From Sulfurovum sp. (GTDB lineage Bacteria; Campylobacterota; Campylobacteria; Campylobacterales; Sulfurovaceae), in assembly GCA_027082955.1 (NCBI GenBank), contig JALWTA010000001.1, forward strand, positions 1 to 64,000: DNA of 64,000 nt. The letters are read 5' to 3'. The position numbers and the translations under genes were made by a program. Shown in pieces: positions 52,570 through 61,071 of this stretch (position 1 is its first letter; each line of letters starts with the position of its first letter). A model generated the notes under the pieces. The model was not told the DNA's origin. It ran no database searches and saw only the letters and a program-made list of their open reading frames with translations.

Positions 52570-53729
52570 TTACGAACGGCTTTAGTTACCTTGCCCTGCT
52601 CAGTATCCTTGCTGCAGCCATTGTCTACACCGAAAAAAGGACTGCCTACAGACTCTTTGACTACCTGCCATCCATAGTCATCCTCTACTTTGTCACTATG
52701 CTGCTCTCTACATGGGGAATATGGGAGAAGACACCGCAGATCACGGCAACCTACAAAGCGCTTAAAGGCAACCTCCTTCCGGCAATGATCTTCCTCATGC
52801 TGCTGACAGCTGACATGCGGAAGATCATCAAGCTGGGTAAAAAGATGCTGCTGATCTTCCTGCTCGCCTCGGTCAGCATTGCTATGGGATTTGTCGGGAT
52901 GTTCGCACTCTTTCACAGCCACTTTGCCCAAGAAGCATGGAGATCCTTTGCTGCACTGGCGGGCTCATGGATGGGCGGTACGGGCAACATGGTCGCCATC
53001 CAGGGGGCGCTTCATGTACCAGACAGTGCCATGGGGTATGCGCTTCTCATTGACTCCATCGATTATGCCGTATGGGTGATGGTACTCCTTGCTCTTGTAC
53101 CCTTTGCCAAAACTTTCAACCGGTGGGTCAATGCCGATACTTCCGTTATAGACCAGGTAGGAGAAAAACTTGCCCAAAACGATGCCAAACGGCAGCCTAT
53201 GGACTTTCAGTCGCTCTTTTTGCTGCTGGGGCTCTCGCTTGCTGTCTCCGCACTTGCACAATTTGCCGGCAACCATCTGCCGGTGAGTGATTTTGTGGGA
53301 CACACAACATGGACGGTCATCATTGCAACTCTTGCAGGCATAGGCTTTGCGATGACACCGCTATCGCGTCTTGGTGGATCGTCCGAGCTGGGTACGATGA
53401 TGCTCTACCTCATTGTCGCACTCATCGCTTCACGAGCGAATTTTGGCGAACTAACACTGGCACCACTTTACATTGCAGCGGGCTTTGTTATTATCGTCAT
53501 CCATGCACTCATCATGGTACTCTTTGCCAAGCTTTTCAGGCTCGACCTCTTCTCTCTTGGGGTTGCTTCACTGGCGAACATTGGCGGGGTCGCTTCTGCA
53601 CCCATTTTGGCATCGGCATACTCCCGTGCCCTCATTCCCATCGGGGTACTTATGGCGATGCTGGGGTATATTGTGGGAACCTTCGGCGGACTTGCCGTCG
53701 GAAAAATACTGGAGCTGATCGCAGGCTAG
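52566..53729 (+). CDS. DUF819 family membrane protein
   Basis: A 387-residue polytopic protein with about ten to twelve helices. The family landmark is FAALAGSWMGGTGNMVAIQG in the first half, and SLANIGGVASAPILASAY in the last third. DUF819 proteins are putative transporters of unknown substrate, with two inverted halves. It is translationally coupled to the patatin gene by an ATGA overlap, so the two may act on related substrates. Confidence 0.85.
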   Translation: MITNGFSYLALLSILAAAIVYTEKRTAYRLFDYLPSIVILYFVTMLLSTWGIWEKTPQITATYKALKGNLLPAMIFLMLLTADMRKIIKLGKKMLLIFLLASVSIAMGFVGMFALFHSHFAQEAWRSFAALAGSWMGGTGNMVAIQGALHVPDSAMGYALLIDSIDYAVWVMVLLALVPFAKTFNRWVNADTSVIDQVGEKLAQNDAKRQPMDFQSLFLLLGLSLAVSALAQFAGNHLPVSDFVGHTTWTVIIATLAGIGFAMTPLSRLGGSSELGTMMLYLIVALIASRANFGELTLAPLYIAAGFVIIVIHALIMVLFAKLFRLDLFSLGVASLANIGGVASAPILASAYSRALIPIGVLMAMLGYIVGTFGGLAVGKILELIAG

Positions 53730-53743
53730 CAGCACGCAGAGGC

Positions 53744-54250
53744 TTAGTAGCGTACTGCTCTGCTTCGGTAGGTCGTTCGTGTTGTCGTTCTCGTTCTGCT
53801 GCCACTGTAGTAACCTGAACCTCCCCTGTTCCCATAGGTTGCAGGAGTTCCGCTGCCATAATAGCGTCTGGTAGTCGTTGTTCTCCTATAGTAACGATTG
53901 TAATCGGCTGCATTGCGGTAATAGCCGTAATGTCCCACCTGTGCTCTGTAACGTCTGCCATTATAGTAGCGATATCCGTTATGGTAGTAGTGCCCGCCAT
54001 AATAACGGTGACCATGATAATAGTAATAACCGTGACGGTAATAGCCTCCATAATAATACCGTCCATGATAGTAGTAATAAGGTCTGTCATAATAGTAGGG
54101 GCGGTCGTAGGATGCCAGTGCTGCTCCAGCAACACCGCCTACTGCCGCACCAGTGGCAAATGCCTGTTCTTCTGGGGTACATCCTGTTGTCAGCAGCAGC
54201 ATTGAGAGAAGTGCACCTGCAGCAAGCACATTTTTCATATTCTTTTTCAT
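53744..54250 (-). CDS. Tyr/His/Gly-rich lipoprotein
   Basis: A 168-residue lipoprotein. The lipobox is LLLTTGC, followed by a short glycine-zipper-like segment (FATGAAVGGVAGAALASYD). The rest is a repetitive Tyr-, Arg-, His- and Gly-rich stretch (YYYYHGRYYYGGYYRHGYYY; YYHGHRYYGGHYYHNGYRYY) ending in an Arg/Thr-rich tail (TRTTTRTTYRSRAVRY). About a quarter of residues are Tyr. GGAGG precedes the ATG. It could be an envelope matrix or metal-binding protein; no function is known. Confidence 0.75.
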   Translation of the reverse strand: MKKNMKNVLAAGALLSMLLLTTGCTPEEQAFATGAAVGGVAGAALASYDRPYYYDRPYYYYHGRYYYGGYYRHGYYYYHGHRYYGGHYYHNGYRYYNGRRYRAQVGHYGYYRNAADYNRYYRRTTTTRRYYGSGTPATYGNRGGSGYYSGSRTRTTTRTTYRSRAVRY

Positions 54251-54374
54251 CGTATTTCCTCCATCTTTCTTTTCCTATACTATAAAAGATAACTGTGTAC
54301 AAATCGTGATTTGAATAGAATTTTGTTACAATCATCCAATACCTTATGTTACACAACTATAAAGAAGATGTCAA

Positions 54375-55445
54375 ATGAAGATCACCTCCATCCATACCCA
54401 ACGCCTCAAAGCTCCGCTCAAAACACCTTTTGTTACGGCTTTGCGCCGTGTCGATGCATTGGAGGATGTTGTCGTCATTGTTGAGTGCGACAATGGATAT
54501 AGAGGGTCTGGTGAGGGAGCACCCACACCACAGATCACCGGAGAGACCATCGGCTCCATAGAGGCTGCCATTTCCTTCATTGCACCATACCTCATAGGCA
54601 AAGAGATTGAAGATTTCGATACCTTGATTCATATTGTCCATCACACCATTGTCAAAAACACAACGGCAAAATCGGCACTGGAGATCGCACTGTATGACCT
54701 GAAAGCTCAGTCACAACAGATGCCGCTATACCGCATGCTCGACGGTACACAGACTGCTTTTAGAACCGATATCACCATCAGCATGGCAGAAACGGAAAAG
54801 ATGGTTTCCAATGCGCTGCATGCTGTATCGTTGGGGTACGACACCCTCAAGATCAAAATAGGCAGTGATCCAACCAAAGATGCCGACCGTATTCGTGCCA
54901 TCCATGCTGCCTTACCACAACACATTTCTCTGCGTCTCGATGCCAATCAGGGGTGGAGTGCCAAAGAAACAGTTGCACTGCTTGATCAGCTTGAGTATGA
55001 CGGCATTATTGCCGAGTGCATCGAACAGCCTGTATCTGCGGAGGATATTGAGGGACTGAAATACATCAAAGAACGGGTAACCACCCCTCTCCTTGCCGAT
55101 GAGTCTGTCTTTTCACTGAACGATGCCAAAAAACTGCTTGAGATGGAGGCGGTAGACTACATCAACATCAAACTGGCAAAGACCGGCGGCATCTCCAAAG
55201 CCCTTGCACTAGCGGATCTCTGTGCCGAACATAACGTACAGTGTATGCTCGGCTGTATGCTTGAAGGTCCCATAGCCATCGCCGCCGGGGTACACCTTGC
55301 CTCTGCAAGAGCCAATACCATCACCATGCTCGACCTCGATGCCGTTGCCCTGCTTGCCTCACACCCAGTACAAAGTGATATGAGATTTGATGAGAGCAAT
55401 ATCGTACTGTCAGATACTCCGGGATTGGGCATATGTCTGCCATAA
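54375..55445 (+). CDS. L-Ala-D/L-Glu (dipeptide) epimerase
   Basis: A 356-residue enolase-superfamily protein of the muconate-lactonizing subgroup. Catalytic Lys residues lie in LGYDTLKIKIG and DYINIKLAKTGGI; metal ligands are Asp in LRLDANQGW, Glu in AECIEQPVS and Asp in LLADESVF. YcjG-type enzymes epimerise L-Ala-D-Glu to L-Ala-L-Glu in murein peptide salvage. It lies about 8 kb from the AmgK/MurU operon, supporting a recycling theme, though dipeptide specificity is inferred from the family. Confidence 0.86.
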   Translation: MKITSIHTQRLKAPLKTPFVTALRRVDALEDVVVIVECDNGYRGSGEGAPTPQITGETIGSIEAAISFIAPYLIGKEIEDFDTLIHIVHHTIVKNTTAKSALEIALYDLKAQSQQMPLYRMLDGTQTAFRTDITISMAETEKMVSNALHAVSLGYDTLKIKIGSDPTKDADRIRAIHAALPQHISLRLDANQGWSAKETVALLDQLEYDGIIAECIEQPVSAEDIEGLKYIKERVTTPLLADESVFSLNDAKKLLEMEAVDYINIKLAKTGGISKALALADLCAEHNVQCMLGCMLEGPIAIAAGVHLASARANTITMLDLDAVALLASHPVQSDMRFDESNIVLSDTPGLGICLP

Positions 55446-55463
55446 CAGCATTTCTTTTGGCAC

Positions 55464-55623
55464 CGGAGACTTCAGTCCCGCACTACTGCGAGGCTGAAGC
55501 TGTCAGTTCCGTATCTAATCTTCAACCACATACTATTATGGTAGAATTCCGAAATTTTTCAACCCGCATCATTAAATGGGTATTTTGCAAAACGTTTTGT
55601 TGTAGTCGGTACTAAAGTCTCCG
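55464..55623. repeat. REP/MITE-like inverted-repeat element
   Basis: The 234-bp gap between the epimerase and SulP genes holds an element bounded by imperfect inverted repeats CGGAGACTTCAGTCCCG (from 55464) and CGGTACTAAAGTCTCCG (55607-55623). Inside the left end lies a neat hairpin, CTTCAG/CTGAAG (55470-55475 with 55494-55499) enclosing CGCA/TGCG. No gene is visible. It may be mobile or regulatory for SulP; no target duplication is clear. Confidence 0.55.
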
Positions 55624-55679
55624 ATTTCACACTCTTTTGTAAAAGACCATGACTGTGCAGGTTTTCATAAGGATATGAT

Positions 55680-57263
55680 TTGGTAGAGATACGACGCTAC
55701 TCCAAACAGAACATCAAAAACGACATTCTCTCAGGCGCACTGGTCGCTGTTGCCCTTGTACCAGAAGCGATCGCCTTTTCATTCATTGCCGGAGTCTCTC
55801 CGGTGGTTGGGCTCTATGCCGCCTTTATCATCGGGCTTGTCACCTCCATACTTGGCGGGAAACCGGGGATGATCTCAGGAGCTACCGGCTCTGTGGCAGT
55901 GGTCTTCGTCTCCCTTGGGCTCTGGGTCAAACAGCACTACCCCAACCTCGATACCGGAGCGCTTTCGATGATGGTACTGCACTACATCCTCATCACCTCC
56001 ATCCTTGCCGGACTTATACAGATCGCTATTGGTCTGCTGAAAATGGGTAAATTTATCCGTCTGGTGCCCCAGCCTGCCCTCTTTGGATTCGTCAACGGTC
56101 TTGCCATTGTCATCGCACTGGCACAGCTGCCTTTCCTTGCCCCTGCACACATGGAACAGTACCACTCATGGATCGAAATCATTCAGGCAAGCCTGCGTGA
56201 GAATTACGTGATGTACATCATCATCGCAGCCACCATGCTGACTATGCAGTACCTCCCCAAACTCTCCAAAGCGGTACCCGCAGGTCTGGTTGCCATTGTG
56301 GTCATTACCCTTGTGGTCTACTTTGGGCACATTGACACCAAAACCGTCGGTGACATGGCAGACCTCTCCAACGTCTCTTTCCCTCATTTTGTGCTTCCTG
56401 ACTGGCATCTGCTCCTAAACTGGGAGTCGCTTACTGTCATCGTCTCTACTGCCGTGATCGTAGCATTGGTCGGGCTTATTGAGTCTCTGCTGACCCTTTC
56501 GGTACTCGATGAGATGGGCGGTAAACGCGGTTCAGGCAACAAAGAGTGTGTCGCACTGGGCATTGGAAATGCCACATCCGGGCTCTTTGGAGGGATGGCA
56601 GGATGCGCGATGATCGGACAGTCAGTTATCAACTTCACCTCAGGCGGTCTTGGCAGGCTCTCCTCCTTTACTGCTGCAATACTGTTCATTATCCTCGTGG
56701 TAAGCTTCTCCAAGGTTATCTCTGCTATTCCCATCGCTGTATTGGTAGGGATCATGTTCATGGTGAGCATCGGTACGTTTGAGTTCTCTTCTGTCAAGCG
56801 TCTTAAGCATATGCCAAAATCCGATGCCTTCGTGCTCATTGTTGTGACCATCATCACTATCTTTGCAGACCTCGCTGTAGCGGTCATTGCCGGTATTATC
56901 ATCTCTGCGCTGGTCTTTGCATGGAAACACGCCAAAATCTTCAGCCGTACCCACATGGAGGGCAACAAAAAGATCTACGAACTCGACGGCCCACTCTTTT
57001 TTGGCTCCGTCACCTCCTTTAACGAACAGTTCAATGTTGCCGAAGATCCAGATGAGGTGGTCATTGACTTCAAAAATGCACGTGTTATGGACAGCTCCGG
57101 TGCCGAAGCGATCGACGCACTGACAGAAAAGTACCGCAAAGCAGGCAAAAAGCTCACCCTGCGCCATCTTTCAGAAGACTGTAAGAAGATGCTGACCATT
57201 GCAGGACCTTTCTGTACCTATGAGGAGGACGATCCGACCTACAAGGTGGCACACAACGTATAG
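55680..57263 (+). CDS. SulP family anion transporter with STAS domain
   Basis: A 527-residue SLC26/SulP transporter. The N-terminal helices carry SGALVAVALVPEAIAFSFIA and GLYAAFIIGLVTSILGGKPG with the anion-binding region; helices continue to about residue 415, and a cytoplasmic STAS domain (around residues 430-520, VVIDFKNARVMDSSGAEAID) follows. The substrate could be sulfate or bicarbonate. TTG 55680, six bases after AAGGA, is the likely start. It is convergent with the histidine kinase. Confidence 0.9.
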   Translation: MVEIRRYSKQNIKNDILSGALVAVALVPEAIAFSFIAGVSPVVGLYAAFIIGLVTSILGGKPGMISGATGSVAVVFVSLGLWVKQHYPNLDTGALSMMVLHYILITSILAGLIQIAIGLLKMGKFIRLVPQPALFGFVNGLAIVIALAQLPFLAPAHMEQYHSWIEIIQASLRENYVMYIIIAATMLTMQYLPKLSKAVPAGLVAIVVITLVVYFGHIDTKTVGDMADLSNVSFPHFVLPDWHLLLNWESLTVIVSTAVIVALVGLIESLLTLSVLDEMGGKRGSGNKECVALGIGNATSGLFGGMAGCAMIGQSVINFTSGGLGRLSSFTAAILFIILVVSFSKVISAIPIAVLVGIMFMVSIGTFEFSSVKRLKHMPKSDAFVLIVVTIITIFADLAVAVIAGIIISALVFAWKHAKIFSRTHMEGNKKIYELDGPLFFGSVTSFNEQFNVAEDPDEVVIDFKNARVMDSSGAEAIDALTEKYRKAGKKLTLRHLSEDCKKMLTIAGPFCTYEEDDPTYKVAHNV

Positions 57264-57280
57264 TCTTCTTCGTTACGCAG

Positions 57281-59914
57281 CTATACACGCTTTTGAGGGA
57301 ATGCCTCTTCGAGCAAACTCCTTAAGAGATCGAGATCTATAGGCTTGGCAAGATAACCATCCATGCCTGCACCGGTATATTTCGCTTTATCCCCGGCAAG
57401 TGCATTGGCAGTCAACGCGATGATAGGAATATGTGCTTCTCCACTGCTTCTCTCAAATGCCAATATCTGTGCAGTGGCCTCCATACCGCCCATATCCGGC
57501 ATTTCTATATCCATAAAAATCACATCGTAGCGGCTCGATTCTTTGCGCTTTTGTACCGCTTCACGGCCATTGTTCACCAGTGTGACCTTCACACCCATAC
57601 GCGTAAGTACATTCTCCAGCAGACGCTGATTGATCGCATTGTCTTCTGCAACAAGAATATGCAGATCTTTAAAATGAAGCTCTTTTTTAGCCTCTTCTTC
57701 CTGATCCACCCCAAAGAGTGCTTTGATGGTTTTGGTAAAGGTTACGGGTTTGTAAATAATTTTCTCTATCGCTTTACTATGCTGTGAAAGCTCTTCTTTC
57801 TGATCTATCGTACTCAAAACGATTATACGGCTGTCTATATCGAGAAATGGTGTCAGTTCTCCTTCTCTCATCCGGTATTTATGGTCTATGAACATCAGTT
57901 TGGGCAGCGTACCGTTCTCTTTTGCCTGAAAAAAACTTCTATCTGTAAAATGTATTACTTTTGCACCGGCATAAGCAACATATTTTTCAAGATTCGTATT
58001 GGGGAAATACTCAAGATCGAGATGCGGGTCAAGAATACCAATCTCTTCCTCATAACGCATAGCAAGACGTTCTTTCTCTGCTGTGGTGTCTTTTTGAAGG
58101 GTGAGTGTAAAATGGAATGTTGCTCCTTCTCCCTTGATACTTCGGATACCGAGTTTGCCGCCCATTCTCTCAATCAGTCTTCCAGAGATGGAGAGCCCCA
58201 GTCCCGTACCGCCATATTTTCTGCTGGTACTCACATCCGCCTGTCCAAAGGCTGCAAAAATCTTTTTGCGCTCCTCTTTTGAGATGCCGATACCCGTATC
58301 GGATATTGCAAAGTGGAGCGTACACGATTCATCGCTTTCAGAACTTTTTACGATCTCAACACTGACCGTACCATGCTCAGGTGTGAACTTGATCGCATTG
58401 CTAACAAGATTGACGATTATCTGAGATATCTTGGTAGGATCACCTATCAGTGCCACAGGAAGTGCCGGATCAATGAAGACCTGATAATCTATCTGAGATT
58501 TCTGTGCCTTGCCACTGTAGGACTCCACTGCCGCCTCAAAGACTTCCAGCGGATCAAAGGTTATCAATTCAAGCTCTATCTTCTCCGCTTTGATCTTTGA
58601 AAGATCGAGAATATCATTGACAATACGCAGCAAATGATCCGAACTCTTTTCAACAACAGACAAAAACTCCTGCTGTTGTGCATTTAACTCTGTCTCTTTT
58701 AAAAGCTGGGTAAATCCTAAGATACCATTGAGCGGTGTACGTATTTCATGTGACATTCCGGCAAGGAAAAGGTCTTTGGTGCGGTTGGCATCTTTAATCG
58801 CCTGTATCAGAAACCTGTAAATATGGTCCACATTCCCGTTCTCAATCAGCCGTTTCAGTTTTTTTTGCTGTTCTTTGTCAAAGATCAATTCAATATCTCT
58901 TTGCGTATCTTCATAAAGTTTACGGTTTTCTCTCATATGTGACCGCACCCTAAAGAGTTTCCACAGCATAATCAACAATATCAAGGATGCCAAACCGTAC
59001 ATCAGCACCAAATTGACCGTATGTAAAGACTTGTGATGGGAGGATGCCGCTATTTTGGAGACAAGCATTTCACCTGCCTTGGCAAAATAGGTCAGTTTTT
59101 TCTCTATCTTTTCCAGCCACTGGACTGTTGTCACGCTATATTGTCCGCTGGAAGCCCCTTTTGCTATGCTGTTTCTTTCTGATGAGAGCAGATCATCATA
59201 CTGCTTTTTGCTCATCAAAGCACGAAGATCCACTGCAAGCGTCACATCAGGTAAGGTCTGAAAGTCAGGAAGTGTATCAGAAGCGACAATACGTTCCCAC
59301 AAATGCCGCTCTTCCGTACGCATAGGACGTTTACGCAGCAACAGATAGTAGATACCTGAATGCTCCAGTACCGTATTCTCTCTCAGGTGCATAAGATCGG
59401 TATAGGCCGAAAGATAGGCTTTCATTGATCTGTCGGAAGTTGCGAGTTCCAGCATGCGCAAGAGATCTATGAGCGGTTTGGCGACCTTTGAATGATACCT
59501 GTGAAACAGGATCTCCATCGGGTCGGTTCCAAAATCATCAACGAGGCTTCGCGTTTCCAGTAACGCTAAATAGATGCTTTTAAGTTCTTTTCTGTATGAC
59601 GCAAAAGCAGCTTCACCTGAGAGTACTTTCTCAAACCTTTCTACCCCTCTGTCAACAAGCATACGGGCATGCCTCATATCCGAAAAATCATATTTTCTCT
59701 GCTGTGCGATATAGGCAGCGGTATCGATGCGTTCTTCTTCCAAATGATACAGCAGCCCGTTCAGTGTTTCAATAAGTGCAGGAACATCCTGATAATGCTG
59801 CGGTTTACTGTATGTGCGATAGCTTTGATATGTACCGGCTATACTAAACATCACTAACGAAATAACGGCAAATATCAACACATCGATAAAAAAAGGTTTT
59901 CTGAACCATTTCAT
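57281..59914 (-). CDS. Hybrid histidine kinase with periplasmic sensor
   Basis: An 877-residue membrane kinase. Two helices (about residues 9-27 and 301-321) flank a helical periplasmic sensor that looks like a nitrate/nitrite-sensing (NIT-type) domain by its LLYHLEEERIDTAAYIA and TDLMHLRENTVLEHSGIYYL patterns (tentative). HisKA has the phospho-His in AGMSHEIRTPLNG, and the ATPase has VNLVSNAIKFTPE, DTGIGI and GTGLGLS. A degenerate receiver-like segment (about 625-740) precedes a true receiver with phospho-Asp in IFMDIEMPDMGG. ATG 59914 is preferred to the TTG at 59923. A probable c-di-GMP riboswitch lies upstream. Confidence 0.9.
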   Translation of the reverse strand: MKWFRKPFFIDVLIFAVISLVMFSIAGTYQSYRTYSKPQHYQDVPALIETLNGLLYHLEEERIDTAAYIAQQRKYDFSDMRHARMLVDRGVERFEKVLSGEAAFASYRKELKSIYLALLETRSLVDDFGTDPMEILFHRYHSKVAKPLIDLLRMLELATSDRSMKAYLSAYTDLMHLRENTVLEHSGIYYLLLRKRPMRTEERHLWERIVASDTLPDFQTLPDVTLAVDLRALMSKKQYDDLLSSERNSIAKGASSGQYSVTTVQWLEKIEKKLTYFAKAGEMLVSKIAASSHHKSLHTVNLVLMYGLASLILLIMLWKLFRVRSHMRENRKLYEDTQRDIELIFDKEQQKKLKRLIENGNVDHIYRFLIQAIKDANRTKDLFLAGMSHEIRTPLNGILGFTQLLKETELNAQQQEFLSVVEKSSDHLLRIVNDILDLSKIKAEKIELELITFDPLEVFEAAVESYSGKAQKSQIDYQVFIDPALPVALIGDPTKISQIIVNLVSNAIKFTPEHGTVSVEIVKSSESDESCTLHFAISDTGIGISKEERKKIFAAFGQADVSTSRKYGGTGLGLSISGRLIERMGGKLGIRSIKGEGATFHFTLTLQKDTTAEKERLAMRYEEEIGILDPHLDLEYFPNTNLEKYVAYAGAKVIHFTDRSFFQAKENGTLPKLMFIDHKYRMREGELTPFLDIDSRIIVLSTIDQKEELSQHSKAIEKIIYKPVTFTKTIKALFGVDQEEEAKKELHFKDLHILVAEDNAINQRLLENVLTRMGVKVTLVNNGREAVQKRKESSRYDVIFMDIEMPDMGGMEATAQILAFERSSGEAHIPIIALTANALAGDKAKYTGAGMDGYLAKPIDLDLLRSLLEEAFPQKRV

Positions 59915-60004
59915 AGCATTCAATCTCCTTATGGCAAATGCTTCGGACTGAGAAAGAGGAAACAGCAGCTTACGATGCAGTCAAAACATCAGAAGGAGTA
60001 CACT

Positions 60005-60096
60005 TCCTTTGTGCGGTCTGGCGATCTTTTCAGGAAAAGACCCATGACTTTCTGTCCTTGCTTCACAACAAGTTTAGCTTTTAACATTGGTACCCG
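60005..60096 (-). promoter_or_regulatory. Probable c-di-GMP-I (GEMM) riboswitch ahead of the histidine kinase
   Basis: Minus-strand leader of the kinase gene. From a -10 TATAAT (60108-60103) the RNA contains AAACUUGUU-GUGA-AGCAAGGAC (a stem with a GNRA tetraloop), then AGAAAGUCAUGGGUCU and AGAUCGCCAGACCGC. This order aligns closely with the GEMM-I core (AAACC-GAAA-GGGACGCAAAGCC, GGGUCU, AGACAGCC). The second helix GGUCUUUUC/GAAAAGAUC is strong; the closing helix P1 is weak. Downstream, CUCCUU (59998-59993) can pair with the AAGGAG ribosome-binding site (59930-59925), suggesting translational control. Confidence 0.6.
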
Positions 60097-60135
60097 TCTT
60101 TCATTATACTATGACAACCATTAAAACTGTATCAA

Positions 60136-60324
60136 CCAAAATCTCGAAAATAGGGTTCTTTGAATTTGTGTTGTGCTCGCGTTTGCGGGGTTTGCAGAAA
60201 ATTGTGCAGGTGTGGATTCCGCTTCGCTCCATGAGTCGCACCCGTAGGTTCGACGATGATTTTGTGCGAAGTCCGTGAATGCGATGATAACACAAAGTCA
60301 TGAATTTCTATTTCGAGATTTGGG
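60136..60324. mobile_element. Miniature inverted-repeat element, copy 2 (189 bp)
   Basis: The second copy, inverted relative to the one at 13356-13515. Its ends are CCAAAATCTCGAAAATAG and, read inward from the right, CCCAAATCTCGAAATAG; it is flanked by TCAA (60132-60135 and 60325-60328). It is about 30 bp longer owing to an internal stretch containing GAGCGAAGCGGAATCCACAC. It lies between the kinase leader and the rhodanese gene. No ORF is convincing; short frames in both copies arise from the shared sequence. Confidence 0.8.
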
Positions 60325-60388
60325 TCAAATCCACGGTACACACAGACTACACACTTACCGTGATAGCATCAAGAAAAAAGGGGTCTGT

Positions 60389-61057
60389 ATGCGATTGTCA
60401 TTTGTTTTACTCATTGTCTCTTTCGTTGCCGCATCTAGCATGGCAGGAAGTTTTGAACGAGATGGTGTGAGTGTGCGGGTAGGCAATAAAACCTATACTG
60501 TAAAACGGAATATTCCGGATATTTGCAAAAAAGTACCTATCAACAACCATATGCTCTGGACGGGGAACTATGCCAGCAAAGAGGTGCCTGAAGCATGCAA
60601 GTCAACCTATGTACACACCAAGGGCAAACTGCTGCCTATGCAGCTAGACGAAGGTCTGGAGACCTATGGAGAGCTGGAAGTGCTCGCTACCCTTAAAGAG
60701 ATGAAGACCAATCCCAATCTGCTTCTCATTGACAGCCGTAATAAAGAGTGGTATGAGTACCGTACCATTCCCGGTGCTATCAACATGCCGTTTCGCTACT
60801 TCAAATACCGTGACAACTACGAATTTCACTTTGAATATGCAATGAAGTATCTCGGTGTGACCAAAGACAAAGAGGGGGAGTATGATTTCAGCAAGGCTAA
60901 AACACTGGTACTCTTCTGCAACGGACCGTGGTGCAGCCAGTCACCAAGCATGATCTTTGCTCTGCTGGAGATTGGTTATCCCCCTGAAAAGCTTAAATGG
61001 TATCGTGGGGGAATGCAGGACTGGCTTGGTGCGGGGATGACCTCCACACGAGACTGA
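60389..61057 (+). CDS. Periplasmic rhodanese-like protein
   Basis: A 222-residue exported protein. A signal peptide (LSFVLLIVSFVAASSMAG) precedes a rhodanese domain: LLLIDSRNKEWYEYRTIPGA is the conserved CH2A-type opening, and the active-site loop LVLFCNGPWCSQSPSMIFAL contains the catalytic-type Cys. It may move sulfane sulfur or act as a redox sensor in the periplasm. ATG 60389, with a GGGG upstream, starts the signal peptide; a longer frame upstream lies in the mobile element and is not used. Confidence 0.85.
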   Translation: MRLSFVLLIVSFVAASSMAGSFERDGVSVRVGNKTYTVKRNIPDICKKVPINNHMLWTGNYASKEVPEACKSTYVHTKGKLLPMQLDEGLETYGELEVLATLKEMKTNPNLLLIDSRNKEWYEYRTIPGAINMPFRYFKYRDNYEFHFEYAMKYLGVTKDKEGEYDFSKAKTLVLFCNGPWCSQSPSMIFALLEIGYPPEKLKWYRGGMQDWLGAGMTSTRD

Positions 61058-61071
61058 CTGTTTCCAGTGCG

